The notes under the pieces were generated by a model. The model had not been told where the DNA came from, did no database searches, and saw only the letters and a list, made by a program, of their open reading frames with translations. Both the position numbers and the translations under genes were made by a program. Shown here in pieces: positions 17,161 to 27,226 of a stretch of DNA of 64,000 bases. Source of the DNA: Myxococcales bacterium (GTDB taxonomy: Bacteria > Myxococcota_A > Polyangia > Polyangiales > Ga0077539); assembly GCA_016792845.1 (NCBI GenBank), contig JAEUKH010000054.1:1-64000 (forward strand). The letters are read 5' to 3'. Positions within the stretch are counted from its first letter, which is position 1. Each line of letters begins with the position of its first letter.

Positions 17161-17267
17161 GGTCGCATCAGAACGCTTTCATTTGAGCTGAATTGAAGAA
17201 AGTCTGAGTCGCCCCGGGCTCGTCGTTGACAGCGGCTTCGGCGGGGGCTCGAATCGGCCTCGAAGCC

Positions 17268-18506
17268 GTGACACCTGCCCCTGAAGCTCCGACCCAGCGC
17301 GCCCTGGTGACCACCGTCTTGGTGGGCGCGCTCGGCTATTTCGTCGACATCTACGACCTGCTGCTCTTCACCATCGTGCGGGTGCCGTCGCTGCGCTCGT
17401 TGGGTGTGAGCGAGGCGGCGTTGCTCAATGAGGGCCTCGGGCTCTTGTCGATTCAGATGTGGGGCCTCCTCGCGGGCGGCATTCTGTGGGGCGTCCTCGG
17501 CGACAAGCGCGGTCGGCTCTCGGTCTTGTTCGGTTCGATTCTTTTGTATTCGGTCGCCAACATCGCCAACGCCTTCGTGCACAGCCTTGAGGGGTACGCG
17601 TTTTGGCGCTTCGTGGCGGGGGTCGGCCTCGCGGGTGAGCTCGGCGCGGCGATCACCCTGGTGAGCGAGATGTTGCCCGCGCGGGTCCGCGGGTACGGCA
17701 CGGCCACGGTGGCCGGGGTGGGACTCCTCGGGGCCGTCGCGGCGGCGCTGGTGGGGCGCTATCTGCCTTGGCGCACGGCGTACATCATCGGCGGCGTGAT
17801 GGGGCTGATCCTCTTGGCCACGCGGCTCTCGATGTTCGAGAGCGGCATGTTCAGCCGCACCCGCGACGACGCCGCGGTGACCCGGGGTAACTTCTTCGCG
17901 CTCTTCACACAGTCTGGGCGCTTCTTTCGATACCTGCGCTGCATCCTGATCGGCGTACCCATCTGGTTTGTGGTGGGCATCTTGGTGGCGGCCTCGCCAG
18001 AGTTAGGGCGCCAGATGGGGGCCACGGGCCCGGTCTCGGCGGGCGACGCGGTGCTCGCGACCTATGTGGGGCTCGCGGTGGGCGACCTCTCAAGCGGCTT
18101 CCTCTCTCAGTGGGTCGGCTCGCGAAAGAAGGTCGTGGCGCTGTACCTCACGGCGACGGCGCTGCTCTCTGCGGTGTATCTCTCGCTCTCAGGCCCGACG
18201 CCGAGCTTCGTCTACGGCCTCTGCATGGCGCTCGGGGTGGCGATCGGGTACTGGGCTGTGTTTGTCACCATCGCGGCCGAGCAGTTTGGCACCAACCTCA
18301 GGGCCACGGTGACCACCAGCGTGCCGAACTTCGTGCGCGGCTCGGTGCCCTTGCTGACCTGGAGCTTCAAGGCCCTTCAGCGCGACGCGGGGCTCAGCAT
18401 GAGCGCGAGCGCCAGGGTCGTCGGCCTCGTCTGCGTGAGCCTCGCGGCGCTGAGCCTCTTCAAGATGGAAGAGACCTTCGGCCGCGAGCTCGATTTTCAC
18501 GAGTAG
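17268..18506 (+). CDS. MFS transporter (metabolite:H+ symporter-like)
   Basis: About twelve hydrophobic helices are visible. The MFS loop 2-3 signature is present as GVLGDKRGRLSVLFGS, and AFWRFVAGVGLAGELGAA resembles the sugar/metabolite:H+ symporter branch. The N-terminal helix reads GALGYFVDIYDLLLF. It diverges from the ECF sigma gene across a 199-base spacer with twin operator-like repeats, which suggests shared control and perhaps import of the dioxygenase substrate, an inference only. The GTG at 17268 is used; a TTG at 17226 would add 14 residues. Substrate unknown. Confidence 0.8.
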   Translation: MTPAPEAPTQRALVTTVLVGALGYFVDIYDLLLFTIVRVPSLRSLGVSEAALLNEGLGLLSIQMWGLLAGGILWGVLGDKRGRLSVLFGSILLYSVANIANAFVHSLEGYAFWRFVAGVGLAGELGAAITLVSEMLPARVRGYGTATVAGVGLLGAVAAALVGRYLPWRTAYIIGGVMGLILLATRLSMFESGMFSRTRDDAAVTRGNFFALFTQSGRFFRYLRCILIGVPIWFVVGILVAASPELGRQMGATGPVSAGDAVLATYVGLAVGDLSSGFLSQWVGSRKKVVALYLTATALLSAVYLSLSGPTPSFVYGLCMALGVAIGYWAVFVTIAAEQFGTNLRATVTTSVPNFVRGSVPLLTWSFKALQRDAGLSMSASARVVGLVCVSLAALSLFKMEETFGRELDFHE

Positions 18507-18509
18507 CCC

Positions 18510-19790
18510 TCAGGCCGCGGCGGGCTTCACCCGCGCCTCGATGGCCTTCAAGAGCGGCGGCATGGCCACAAAGAGCAGCATCGAGAACGCGCAGAGCGCG
18601 GGCATGTTGACGATGCGGTGGGTGCCGGGCTCCTCTGAGAGGATCATCGGTGAAATGAAGGCCCCCACGGCCGCCGCGAAGTGCTGAACGGCGCTCTGAA
18701 TCGACATGAACCGCGCACGCTCGACGGGCGAGGGCACCTTCGACAAGAGCGTGTTGAAGGCCACGTTGCGAAAGCCCGTCGCGCACATAAACAGCACAAA
18801 CACCACCAGCACCGGGAGGTACGGCGGTTCGCGCATGTATCCGAGCGCGATCACGGCCATGACCAGCAGCGTCGAGAGGGTGCCCACCCGGAAGCTGCCG
18901 TACCGGTCGACGAGGCGCCCCGCGAGGCCCAACACGATAAAGCTGCCCACGCCGCCGATCATGTACAAGAGGCCGAGGCGCTCTCGGGGGTAACCGAGGT
19001 TGATTTGAATGTAGCTTGAGAGGTTGGGCACGAGGGTGAACATGCCCATCATCGTGGTGGCGGTGAGGAGGTAGGCGAGCCACACCGTCGGGCGCCGCAA
19101 GAGGGCCCCGAGGCTGCTCGCGGCGTGCTGGGTTTCGCTCTGTGCGCCGGGGCTGCGATACGACGCGTCGGGCTTGACCGTGGTGACCACCCGCGCCGCA
19201 AGGTGACCCACGAGCGGAGGCAGCGACCAGCCGCCCAAGAGCGTCAGTACAAGGCCGAGGCCGCTCACGGCGAAGAAGGGCGTGCGCCACGAGCCGTGAC
19301 GCGCAAGCTCCAAGCCCATCGGAACCCCCAGGATCGACGCCAGGCTAAAGGCCCGCATCACCGTCCCCATGGCGCGACCCCGGCGCTCTGGCGGGATCAC
19401 ATCGGCCACGATCGAGAGCGAGAGCGAGGTCGCCGGGCCGCCGAAGGCCCCTGCGATGACCCGCGCCACCATGAGCGAGCCGAGGCCCCGCGCGAAGCCC
19501 CCGAGGGCCGTGCCCATCACCAGGCCCAACATGGCCAGGGTGAGGGCCTTTCGACGGTCGAAGCGGTCGAGAAAGAACGAGCCCGCCAGCCCCGCCACCG
19601 AGGCCGCGGCGGTGTACGCGCCGCCGATGTACCCGAGGTGCGAGATCGAGATGTCGAGCTCGCGCGCGAAGTCAGGCCCCAAGGGCATGACCATCATGAA
19701 ATCGAGGATGTTGACGAACTGGATCGCGCCCACCAAGAAGATGATGTTTCGCTCTGAAACGGCGGGCGTTGCTGCGTCGGTGGCCATCAT
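18510..19790 (-). CDS. MFS transporter (DHA1/AraJ-like drug or sugar efflux type)
   Basis: A 426-residue protein with twelve predicted helices. DFMMVMPLGPDFARELDIS in helix 1, the loop 2-3 motif FFLDRFDRRKALTLAM and RVIAGAFGGPATSLSLSIVADVIPPERRGRAMG in helices 4-5 are characteristic of the DHA1 efflux subfamily. It is convergent with the other MFS gene, only 3 bases apart, and has no obvious local regulator. Members export drugs, sugars or metabolites by proton antiport; the substrate is not predictable here. ATG codons at 19790 and 19787 are equally possible starts. Confidence 0.8.
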   Translation of the reverse strand: MMATDAATPAVSERNIIFLVGAIQFVNILDFMMVMPLGPDFARELDISISHLGYIGGAYTAAASVAGLAGSFFLDRFDRRKALTLAMLGLVMGTALGGFARGLGSLMVARVIAGAFGGPATSLSLSIVADVIPPERRGRAMGTVMRAFSLASILGVPMGLELARHGSWRTPFFAVSGLGLVLTLLGGWSLPPLVGHLAARVVTTVKPDASYRSPGAQSETQHAASSLGALLRRPTVWLAYLLTATTMMGMFTLVPNLSSYIQINLGYPRERLGLLYMIGGVGSFIVLGLAGRLVDRYGSFRVGTLSTLLVMAVIALGYMREPPYLPVLVVFVLFMCATGFRNVAFNTLLSKVPSPVERARFMSIQSAVQHFAAAVGAFISPMILSEEPGTHRIVNMPALCAFSMLLFVAMPPLLKAIEARVKPAAA

Positions 19791-19993
19791 GGGGCGGCTC
19801 TCTCGGGCTCAGAGGGGCGGCGGGGGTTCAACGGCGCGGGTCGGCGCCGCGCGGTGACGCCGCGTGAGGGCCGACGAGGGGCCCGACCGTCGCAGAGGTC
19901 GCGCGGTGCGCCGCCGAAGGGCGCGCGGAGCCTACGCGATCATGCCACAAAGGCCAGCGCACACGCCGCAACACGCCGTTGCGTCTCGCGGTC
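19791..19993. other. Short intergenic region, nothing recognised
   Basis: The 203 bases separate the MFS gene start from the ScfR-type gene end. They are very GC-rich and show no stem followed by a T-run, no repeat and no conserved coding frame. It presumably holds the MFS gene promoter. Confidence 0.3.
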
Positions 19994-21475
19994 TCACTTC
20001 CCGCGCGAGGGGCCGCGCGAGGGCATGTAGAGCGACTGGCGCCGCACGTTGGCGTCGATCTGCAAGGGCTCGCGCAGCGAAGGGTGGGCGCGCTCTGAGC
20101 AGTCGTCGCGCTCGCACATGCGGCAGGTGACGCCCACCGGCACCACGATGGCGTTGTCGGTGAGGTTCATGCCGTCTGAGTAGATGAGCTTGCTCGCGTG
20201 TTCGAGCGAACACCCGAGCCCGAGGGCCTGCACGGGCTGTCGCTGATGAAAGCCGCTCGCGTCTTTTTGGATCGTGCGCGCGAGACAGAAATACTTCTCT
20301 TTGTCGCCCGGCATCGCGCTCACCTGAAGGGCGATGCGACCCGGGGTGAGAAAGGCTGAGAACACGTTCCACCGAGGGCAGGCGCCCGAGAAGCGCGCGA
20401 AGCGGATGCCCGAGCCCGAGAAGCGCTTCGAGATGTTGCCCGCCACATCGATGCGAATCATATGAAAGGGTACGCCCTCGCTGCCGGGGCGGCGCAAGGT
20501 CGTAAAGCGGTGCGCGACCTGCTCAAACCCCACACGAAAGCGCCGACCCACCACGTCGATGTCGTAGCGCTCGCTCTCGGCCGCTTTGAAGAACGGGCCG
20601 TAGGGCATCAACACAGCGCCCGCGTAGTAATTGGCGAGGGCGACCCGGGCCAGGGCCCGCGCCTCCTCGGTCGAGAGCGTCGGGTCTTCGGTCAAGGCCG
20701 AGAGCGACGACTCGGTCTCAAAGAGCCCGATCTGATGCGCGAGCTGAAACGTGCGCGAGCGCGTCGGCAACAGCTCTGAGAGCCACAGCGTGCGCCCCGC
20801 GGGGTCGTAGCGCCGCAGCGTGCCGCGCGCTTCGCCGGTCTGAACCAAGGCGACGCGAACATGGTGCGCCCGCTCAAGGTACCGCGCCAGGCCGCGATAG
20901 AGGTTGTCGGCGTCGAGCTCGGCGTCGCGCCAGAGGCGCTCGGCGGCGTACTCGAGGTCTGCGAAGTGATTCCACCGGGCTTGAATGAAGTCGTTGACGT
21001 CTTCAGAGGGCGAGCGGGTGCGCTCGACCCCGGGCCGCTGGTCGTCGTCGAAGAGCCTCGCCGCGAGCGAGTCGGCCGAGCTCTTGGCGTCAAGATACGC
21101 GTCGTAGAGCGTGCGAACCGCCCGCGCGATGTTCGGGTTCGCTGACACCAGCTCGCGAAGGTCGGTGTTGGTGAGCGGGCTCTCTTGAAAGAGCGGGTCG
21201 CTGAAGGCCTCAAGCAATTGACCCTCGAGCCGCGCGTCGTCGTCGCGCACGAAATGCTGAAGATCGACCCCGACCTCGGTGGCCAGCTTCAACAGCAAGC
21301 TCGCCGGCAAGGGCCGCTTGTCGTTCTCAATGAGGTTCAAATAACTCGCGCTGACCCCGAGGCGCTCGGCGAGCTCGGCCTGTGAGAGCCGCTGTTGACG
21401 CCGAATCGCGCGGAGCTTGGCACCCCACGGCGTCGCCCCGGCCCTACGTCGCAACCCATCTTCTCGATCCATCAC
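19994..21475 (-). CDS. ScfR/RamB-type short-chain fatty acyl-CoA-responsive transcriptional regulator
   Basis: The 493-residue protein begins with an XRE-type helix-turn-helix (about residues 18-75, RQQRLSQAELAERLGVSASYLNLIEN). A degenerate ImmA/IrrE-like segment follows (RTFQLAHQIGLFE), then the C-terminal DUF2083 (ScfRs) ligand-binding region with the cysteine pair CRMCERDDC. Named relatives are RamB of Corynebacterium and MccR/PccR of Rhodobacter, which control glyoxylate-shunt or acyl-CoA genes. Here it diverges from malate synthase and isocitrate lyase, with palindromes between, so control of those genes is a strong contextual inference. Confidence 0.85.
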   Translation of the reverse strand: MMDREDGLRRRAGATPWGAKLRAIRRQQRLSQAELAERLGVSASYLNLIENDKRPLPASLLLKLATEVGVDLQHFVRDDDARLEGQLLEAFSDPLFQESPLTNTDLRELVSANPNIARAVRTLYDAYLDAKSSADSLAARLFDDDQRPGVERTRSPSEDVNDFIQARWNHFADLEYAAERLWRDAELDADNLYRGLARYLERAHHVRVALVQTGEARGTLRRYDPAGRTLWLSELLPTRSRTFQLAHQIGLFETESSLSALTEDPTLSTEEARALARVALANYYAGAVLMPYGPFFKAAESERYDIDVVGRRFRVGFEQVAHRFTTLRRPGSEGVPFHMIRIDVAGNISKRFSGSGIRFARFSGACPRWNVFSAFLTPGRIALQVSAMPGDKEKYFCLARTIQKDASGFHQRQPVQALGLGCSLEHASKLIYSDGMNLTDNAIVVPVGVTCRMCERDDCSERAHPSLREPLQIDANVRRQSLYMPSRGPSRGK

Positions 21476-21506
21476 AGTGTGTCAGCGGTTCTACACCCTC
21501 TCGGGC

Positions 21507-21534
21507 TGTAAACAAGTTTACAGATTTGCAGCAA
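21507..21534. promoter_or_regulatory. Candidate operators between scfR-type gene and aceB
   Basis: A perfect palindrome TGTAAAC-AA-GTTTACA (21507-21522) is followed by TTGC-A-GCAA (21526-21534). A further CTTTACA half-site is at 21548-21554. The region is strikingly AT-rich against the surrounding sequence and lies between the divergent regulator and the glyoxylate genes. RamB of Corynebacterium is known to bind TTTGCAAA-like sites, and the second element resembles half of such a site. Which protein binds here is inferred. Confidence 0.5.
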
Positions 21535-21622
21535 TGCCTTTGCTGGGCTTTACACTGAAAACTGCGAGAGAATGGCTGGGTTGTTGACGCGGTGCGCCTG
21601 GACTGTCAATCCTCCACAACCG

Positions 21623-23221
<1,599 letters not shown>

Positions 23222-23280
23222 ACATAACCGACAACGGCGACAACTGAGCTGAAAACGCCTCGATCTCTGGAGTGACTTCA

Positions 23281-24549
23281 ATGAGCAACGATCAGACCTA
23301 TGTGAGCAACGCACCCGAAGGCCGTTACCAGGGCATCACCCGGCCGTACGCGGTGGCCGACGTGAAGCGCCTTCGCGGCAGCGTGCGGATCGAGCACACC
23401 TTGGCCCAACTCGGCGCGCGCCGTCTGTGGAAGCTGATGCACGACGAGCCCTACGTTGCCGCCCTCGGCGCCCTCACGGGCAACCAGGCCGTGCAGCAGG
23501 TGCGTGCCGGGCTCAAGGCCATCTACCTCTCGGGCTGGCAGGTCGCCGCCGACGCCAACACCGCCGGGCAGATGTACCCCGATCAGTCGCTCTACCCCGT
23601 TGACAGCGTGCCCTCGGTGGTTCGCAAGATCAACCAGTCGCTCCAGCGCGCTGACCAGATCGACCACTCAGAGGGCAAGGCCGAGCGGTACTGGTTCGCG
23701 CCCATCATGGCCGACGCCGAGGCCGGCTTCGGCGGCCCGCTGAACGCCCACGAACTCATGAAGGCGATGATCGAGGCCGGCGCCGCGGGCGTTCACTTCG
23801 AAGACCAGCTCGCTTCAGAGAAGAAGTGCGGTCACATGGGCGGCAAGGTGCTGGTGCCGACCTCGCAGTTTATTCGCTCGCTGGTGGCCGCCCGGCTCGC
23901 CGCCGACGTGCTCGACGTGCCCACGGTGCTCGTCGCCCGCACCGACGCAGACAGCGCCAAGCTGCTCTTGTCAGACGTCGACGAGCGCGATCACGCATTC
24001 ATCGATCGCGCCAAGGGCCGCACCGCCGAGGGCTTCTTCACCCTCAAGGGCGGCGTCGAGTGCGCCATCGCCCGGGCCCTCGCGTACGCGCCCTACGCCG
24101 ATGTGCTCTGGTGCGAGACGAGCACGCCCGACCTCGCGCAGGCGAAGCAGTTCGCCGAGGGGGTGCACAAGCACTTTCCGGGCAAGTTCCTCGCGTACAA
24201 CTGTTCGCCGAGCTTCAACTGGAAGAAGCACCTCGACGACGCCACCATCGCGCGCTTCCAGCGCGAGCTCGGCGCGATGGGGTACAAGTTTCAGTTTGTC
24301 ACCCTGGCCGGGTTTCACACCCTCAACCACGCCATGTTCTCGCTCGCGGCCGACTATCGCGAGCGCGGCATGAGCGCGTACTCAGAGCTTCAACAGGCCG
24401 AGTTCGCGGCCGAGAAGCAGGGCTACACCGCCACCCGGCACCAGCACGAGGTGGGCACGGGCTACTTCGACGAGGTCTCGCAGGTGATCACTGGCGGCAA
24501 GGCCAGCACCCTCGCGCTCCACGAGTCGACCGAAGCCGCACAGTTCTGA
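23281..24549 (+). CDS. aceA: Isocitrate lyase
   Basis: Cleaves isocitrate to glyoxylate and succinate. The 422-residue protein has the catalytic signature KKCGHMGGK at 181-189, with nucleophile C183. The Mg2+-binding and substrate motifs ADAEAGFGGPLNAHELM, GVHFEDQ and YNCSPSFNWKKHL are all present. The ATG at 23281 has GGAG at ideal spacing upstream. It follows malate synthase in one transcription unit, giving a complete shunt for growth on acetate, fatty acids or other C2 sources. An intrinsic terminator-like hairpin lies about 40 bases beyond the stop. Confidence 0.96.
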   Translation: MSNDQTYVSNAPEGRYQGITRPYAVADVKRLRGSVRIEHTLAQLGARRLWKLMHDEPYVAALGALTGNQAVQQVRAGLKAIYLSGWQVAADANTAGQMYPDQSLYPVDSVPSVVRKINQSLQRADQIDHSEGKAERYWFAPIMADAEAGFGGPLNAHELMKAMIEAGAAGVHFEDQLASEKKCGHMGGKVLVPTSQFIRSLVAARLAADVLDVPTVLVARTDADSAKLLLSDVDERDHAFIDRAKGRTAEGFFTLKGGVECAIARALAYAPYADVLWCETSTPDLAQAKQFAEGVHKHFPGKFLAYNCSPSFNWKKHLDDATIARFQRELGAMGYKFQFVTLAGFHTLNHAMFSLAADYRERGMSAYSELQQAEFAAEKQGYTATRHQHEVGTGYFDEVSQVITGGKASTLALHESTEAAQF

Positions 24550-24588
24550 GCCCCCTGCGGCGCGAGCGCCCCCCTCGGCCTCGGTGAA

Positions 24589-24625
24589 CCCCTCGCGGGT
24601 CTCGCCGGGGCCAATGGCGTTTTTT
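24589..24625 (+). terminator. Terminator-like hairpin after aceA
   Basis: CCCC-TC-GCG (24589-24597) can pair with CGC-C-GGGG (24603-24610). A few bases later the sequence runs into TTTTTT (24620-24625). The stem is imperfect and the T-run is offset by about 9 bases, so the call is moderate. A second perfect 7-bp hairpin, GCCGGGC/GCCCGGC, lies at 24645-24667 before the next gene. Confidence 0.45.
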
Positions 24626-24743
24626 GGGGTACAAAGAATCATTCGCCGGGCGTACCGTTTGCCCGGCTGAGCGCAGCCGATGGGGCGGTGCGGGCCCGGT
24701 GTGGGCTCGCACACAGTGATCTTCTGAACGAGGTGGTGCGGCC

Positions 24744-25625
24744 ATGGGGCTCTTTGATGCATTCGGTGTCGGCGGTGGTGATCTGCACATTCAGCTTCAA
24801 TTCCCGACGGCGCAAGCGGGCGGGGTGCTGCAAGGCACGGTGGTCTTTCAGGCCGGGCGCCGCGCGCAGAACATCAAGAACATCACGGTGAAGCTGGCGT
24901 GCACGACCCAGGTGCAGACGCCCCAAGGGCCCCAGAGCCGCAGTCAAGACGTCAGCCCGCCGGGGCTCATCGCGCAGGCCTTCTCGGCGCAGCCGGGGCA
25001 GTCGTATAGCTTTCCGTTTCAGATCCCGGTGCCGCCGGGGGCGTTTTCGAGCGCGCCGGGCATGGTGTCGTACCGCCTCTCGGCCAACGCCGACATCGAC
25101 GGCGAGGTCGACCCCGGCGCCGGGGCCGACATTCAAGTGCAGGGCGAGCCCTACCAGGGCTTCGCAGGCGGCCCGGGCATGATGCCCATGGGGGGCTACG
25201 ACAAGGCCGCCGCTGCGAAAATGCAGGCCATGCACGACCCCTATGCGCAAAAAGGTGCTCACGACCCCTACGCGCAAAAGGGCTACGACGCGGGCGCCAA
25301 GGGCGGGTATGACCCCTACGCCGCGCAGAAGGGCTACGACGCGGGCGCCAAGGGCGGTCACGACCCCTACGCGCAAAAGGGCTACGACGCGGGCGCCAAG
25401 GGCGGGTATGACCCTTACGCCGCTCAGAAGGGCTATGACGCGGGCGCCAAAGGAGCGTACGGCGGTCACCACCTCAGCCCCGGCGCGCATTGCCTCGCCC
25501 AGTGGTCTGACGGCGGGTACTACGGCGTCACGGTGGTGCAGGTGCAGGGCAACATGGTGATGGTCCAGTGGGATGACGGCACCCCGGCGTCGTGGGTGCG
25601 CACCGACCAGACCCAGCCCGGCTGA
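24744..25625 (+). CDS. Spo0M-like arrestin-fold protein with internal repeats and Tudor-like C-terminus
   Basis: Three parts are visible in this 293-residue protein. Residues 1-135 begin MGLFDAFGVGGGDLHIQLQF and form a beta-rich domain like Spo0M/arrestin-type sporulation-control proteins. Residues 165-240 are a tandem array of 16- and 17-residue units of the type DPYAQKGYDAGAKGGY, alternating with DPYAAQKGYDAGAKGGH. Residues 249-287 (CLAQWSDGGYYGVTVVQVQGNMVMVQWDDGTPASWV) match a Tudor/agenet-like SH3 barrel. The protein has no signal peptide, so it is probably cytoplasmic. Its function is unknown. The domain combination is an assignment by sequence pattern only. Confidence 0.65.
   Translation: MGLFDAFGVGGGDLHIQLQFPTAQAGGVLQGTVVFQAGRRAQNIKNITVKLACTTQVQTPQGPQSRSQDVSPPGLIAQAFSAQPGQSYSFPFQIPVPPGAFSSAPGMVSYRLSANADIDGEVDPGAGADIQVQGEPYQGFAGGPGMMPMGGYDKAAAAKMQAMHDPYAQKGAHDPYAQKGYDAGAKGGYDPYAAQKGYDAGAKGGHDPYAQKGYDAGAKGGYDPYAAQKGYDAGAKGAYGGHHLSPGAHCLAQWSDGGYYGVTVVQVQGNMVMVQWDDGTPASWVRTDQTQPG
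25236..25460 (+). repeat. In-frame tandem repeat (48/51-nt units) in the Spo0M-like gene
   Basis: Units of 48 and 51 bases encoding DPYAQKGYDAGAKGGY and DPYAAQKGYDAGAKGGH alternate, giving a 99-base higher-order period present twice, preceded by a shortened unit. Nucleotide identity between copies is very high, including synonymous positions, which suggests recent duplication or ongoing length change. Confidence 0.85.
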
Positions 25626-25651
25626 AGGGCCTCGGCCCGCGCGTCTGACAC

Positions 25652-25691
25652 CTCCAGAGGGCCCCGCGCGTCACGCCGCTGGGCCCTTCTC
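25652..25691 (+). terminator. Hairpin after the Spo0M-like gene
   Basis: AGGGCCC pairs perfectly with GGGCCCT across an 18-base loop. No T-run follows (CTTCTCG), so it may be a Rho-assisted stop or an mRNA-stabilising hairpin rather than an intrinsic terminator. Confidence 0.3.
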
Positions 25692-25848
25692 GTCGAAACT
25701 GAAACAAATGCGACAGGCGGGTTGCAGAAGTGCAATCTTATGCTAGCCTCGCTCACCCTTTCGAAGCGCCATTGGGGTCTTCGCGGTGGCAGCGAAAGTG
25801 GTCTGACGCGAAGCGTTGTCAAGAAGGGTATCAAGGGTAAGCGTTGTG

Positions 25849-26286
25849 ATGGGGCGTATTTCTCAGCGAGCGGCACGGGCGAAACGCACGGTGGTGCTTG
25901 TGGGCGATGACGACTCGTTTACCCACGGCCTGGCTGAGATGCTTGAAGGCGCAGGGGTCGCGGTGCGTGTCGCGGTGAGCGCGCGCATGGCCCTGGTCGA
26001 AGCCGACGCGCTGTCAGAGCCGGTGATGGTGTGCGACCTCGGCGCGAGCAAGATGCAGGCGGTCGAGCTGTCGCTCTTGATGCGGGCCCGGGGGCTCGTG
26101 ATGCCGGTGGTGGCGATCTCGTCGATGCCGAACATTCAGCAGCACTGCAAGGCGCTCGGCATTCGGCACTTCCTCGCGCAGCCCTTTCGCTTGGGCGAGC
26201 TGCTCGACGTGATCGAGCGCCTGGCTGAGCCAGAGCACGTCACCCTCGTTGGCGCGCCTCCAACTTTGCGCGCATCGATTTCGTGA
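25849..26286 (+). CDS. Stand-alone receiver-domain protein with substituted signalling lysine
   Basis: A single CheY-like domain of 145 residues. The acidic patch is D20-D22 (VVLVGDDDSF), the phospho-acceptor candidate is D63 (VMVCDLGAS) and the switch serine is S91 (VVAISSMP). The normally invariant lysine before the cis-proline is a glutamine, Q111 (FLAQPFRLGELLDVIERL). Phosphorylation-dependent switching may therefore be altered. No kinase gene is adjacent. The ATG at 25849 is used; a GTG one codon earlier is possible. Its 3' end overlaps the convergent APH-family gene by 47 bases. Confidence 0.7.
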   Translation: MGRISQRAARAKRTVVLVGDDDSFTHGLAEMLEGAGVAVRVAVSARMALVEADALSEPVMVCDLGASKMQAVELSLLMRARGLVMPVVAISSMPNIQQHCKALGIRHFLAQPFRLGELLDVIERLAEPEHVTLVGAPPTLRASIS

Positions 26287-27205
26287 GCCGCTCGCGGGCC
26301 TCGGCGTCGAGCCCGGGGCCGACGACCTTGAGGTACTCTGCGCCGCGCAGGGCGTGCAGCAGGCGGTAGAGGGCGGTGCGCTCGGGGGCGTCGTCGAGGG
26401 CCTCGCTGCGGGCGGTGTAGCCTTCGGCGAAGGCCTCTTGGTCGCGCGCCTGGGCGACGCCCGCGCTCGGTGAGAAGCCCTCGGCGAGGTAGGTGAGCTC
26501 GTACAAGGGGTCGGCGCCCATCGCGTACTCGAAATCGAGCCAGGCCGTGACGCGGTCGTTCAAGACGTGAATGTTGTTCGGGTGTGCGTCACCGTGGATG
26601 AGCCGCGCGGTGCGCACCTCGTCGAGGCAGCCCAGGCGGCGGGCGATGCTGGCCTCGACGGTGTCGCAGAGGTCGACCAGGGCGGTGCCGCGCGCCTCGG
26701 CCAAGAGCGCCCGCGCATGATGCTCGATGGCCATGCGCCACGATGGGAAGGGGCCCCGCCCCGCGCCGTCGACGAGGCCGAAGCCCGACACCGTCACCGC
26801 GTGAAAGCACGCGAGCCCGGCGCCCACCTGGTGCCAGAGGCGCGCCGCCACCTGAGGCGCGGCCCCGCGGAGGCTCTGACTCAGCGACTGCCCCGCGATC
26901 AGACGCATCACCGTCACGTCGCAGTGGTCGACCCAGCGGTGCTGCCGCACCAACACCTCGGGCACCGTCGGCGCTTGCTGAACACCCGCCATCTTGGCCC
27001 GCACCCACTGCTCGCGCGCCACCCGCTGCGCGTCGCGAGGCAGGATCTTGATGACCCGCGTCCCGCCCTCGCGCAAGACCACCCGGTAGACCCGCGAGCG
27101 GGTGCCCTGACCGAGCGCGAACACCGCCTCGACGGGCTCGCCGACGATGCTCCAGGCGTCGGCCTCGGTGAGCTCGGGGAGCGTCAAAGAAGGGTGCAGC
27201 GCCAT
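26240..27205 (-). CDS. Aminoglycoside phosphotransferase/choline kinase-family protein
   Basis: The 321-residue protein has the APH-fold kinase core: a degenerate glycine-rich loop ALGQGTRSRVYRV, the ATP lysine in RVIKILP, the catalytic loop IHGDAHPNNIHVLN and the metal-binding WLDFEYA. The family covers antibiotic kinases, choline/ethanolamine kinases and small-metabolite kinases. Chromosomal copies without resistance-gene context, as here, are usually metabolite kinases. The true substrate is unknown. It lies 21 bases downstream of the THUMP methyltransferase gene on the same strand, which suggests one transcript. Confidence 0.75.
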   Translation of the reverse strand: MALHPSLTLPELTEADAWSIVGEPVEAVFALGQGTRSRVYRVVLREGGTRVIKILPRDAQRVAREQWVRAKMAGVQQAPTVPEVLVRQHRWVDHCDVTVMRLIAGQSLSQSLRGAAPQVAARLWHQVGAGLACFHAVTVSGFGLVDGAGRGPFPSWRMAIEHHARALLAEARGTALVDLCDTVEASIARRLGCLDEVRTARLIHGDAHPNNIHVLNDRVTAWLDFEYAMGADPLYELTYLAEGFSPSAGVAQARDQEAFAEGYTARSEALDDAPERTALYRLLHALRGAEYLKVVGPGLDAEARERLTKSMRAKLEARQRG

Positions 27206-27226
27206 CGCTCGCTCGACGCTCCGCCC

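Noticed and set aside
25236..25460. Regularly spaced repeats that could suggest a CRISPR array
   Set aside because: Repeats are in frame, without unique spacers, and encode a protein linker; no cas gene is present.
26240..27205. Antibiotic-resistance aminoglycoside phosphotransferase
   Set aside because: Only the general APH fold is seen; there is no mobile or resistance context, so a metabolite kinase is more likely.
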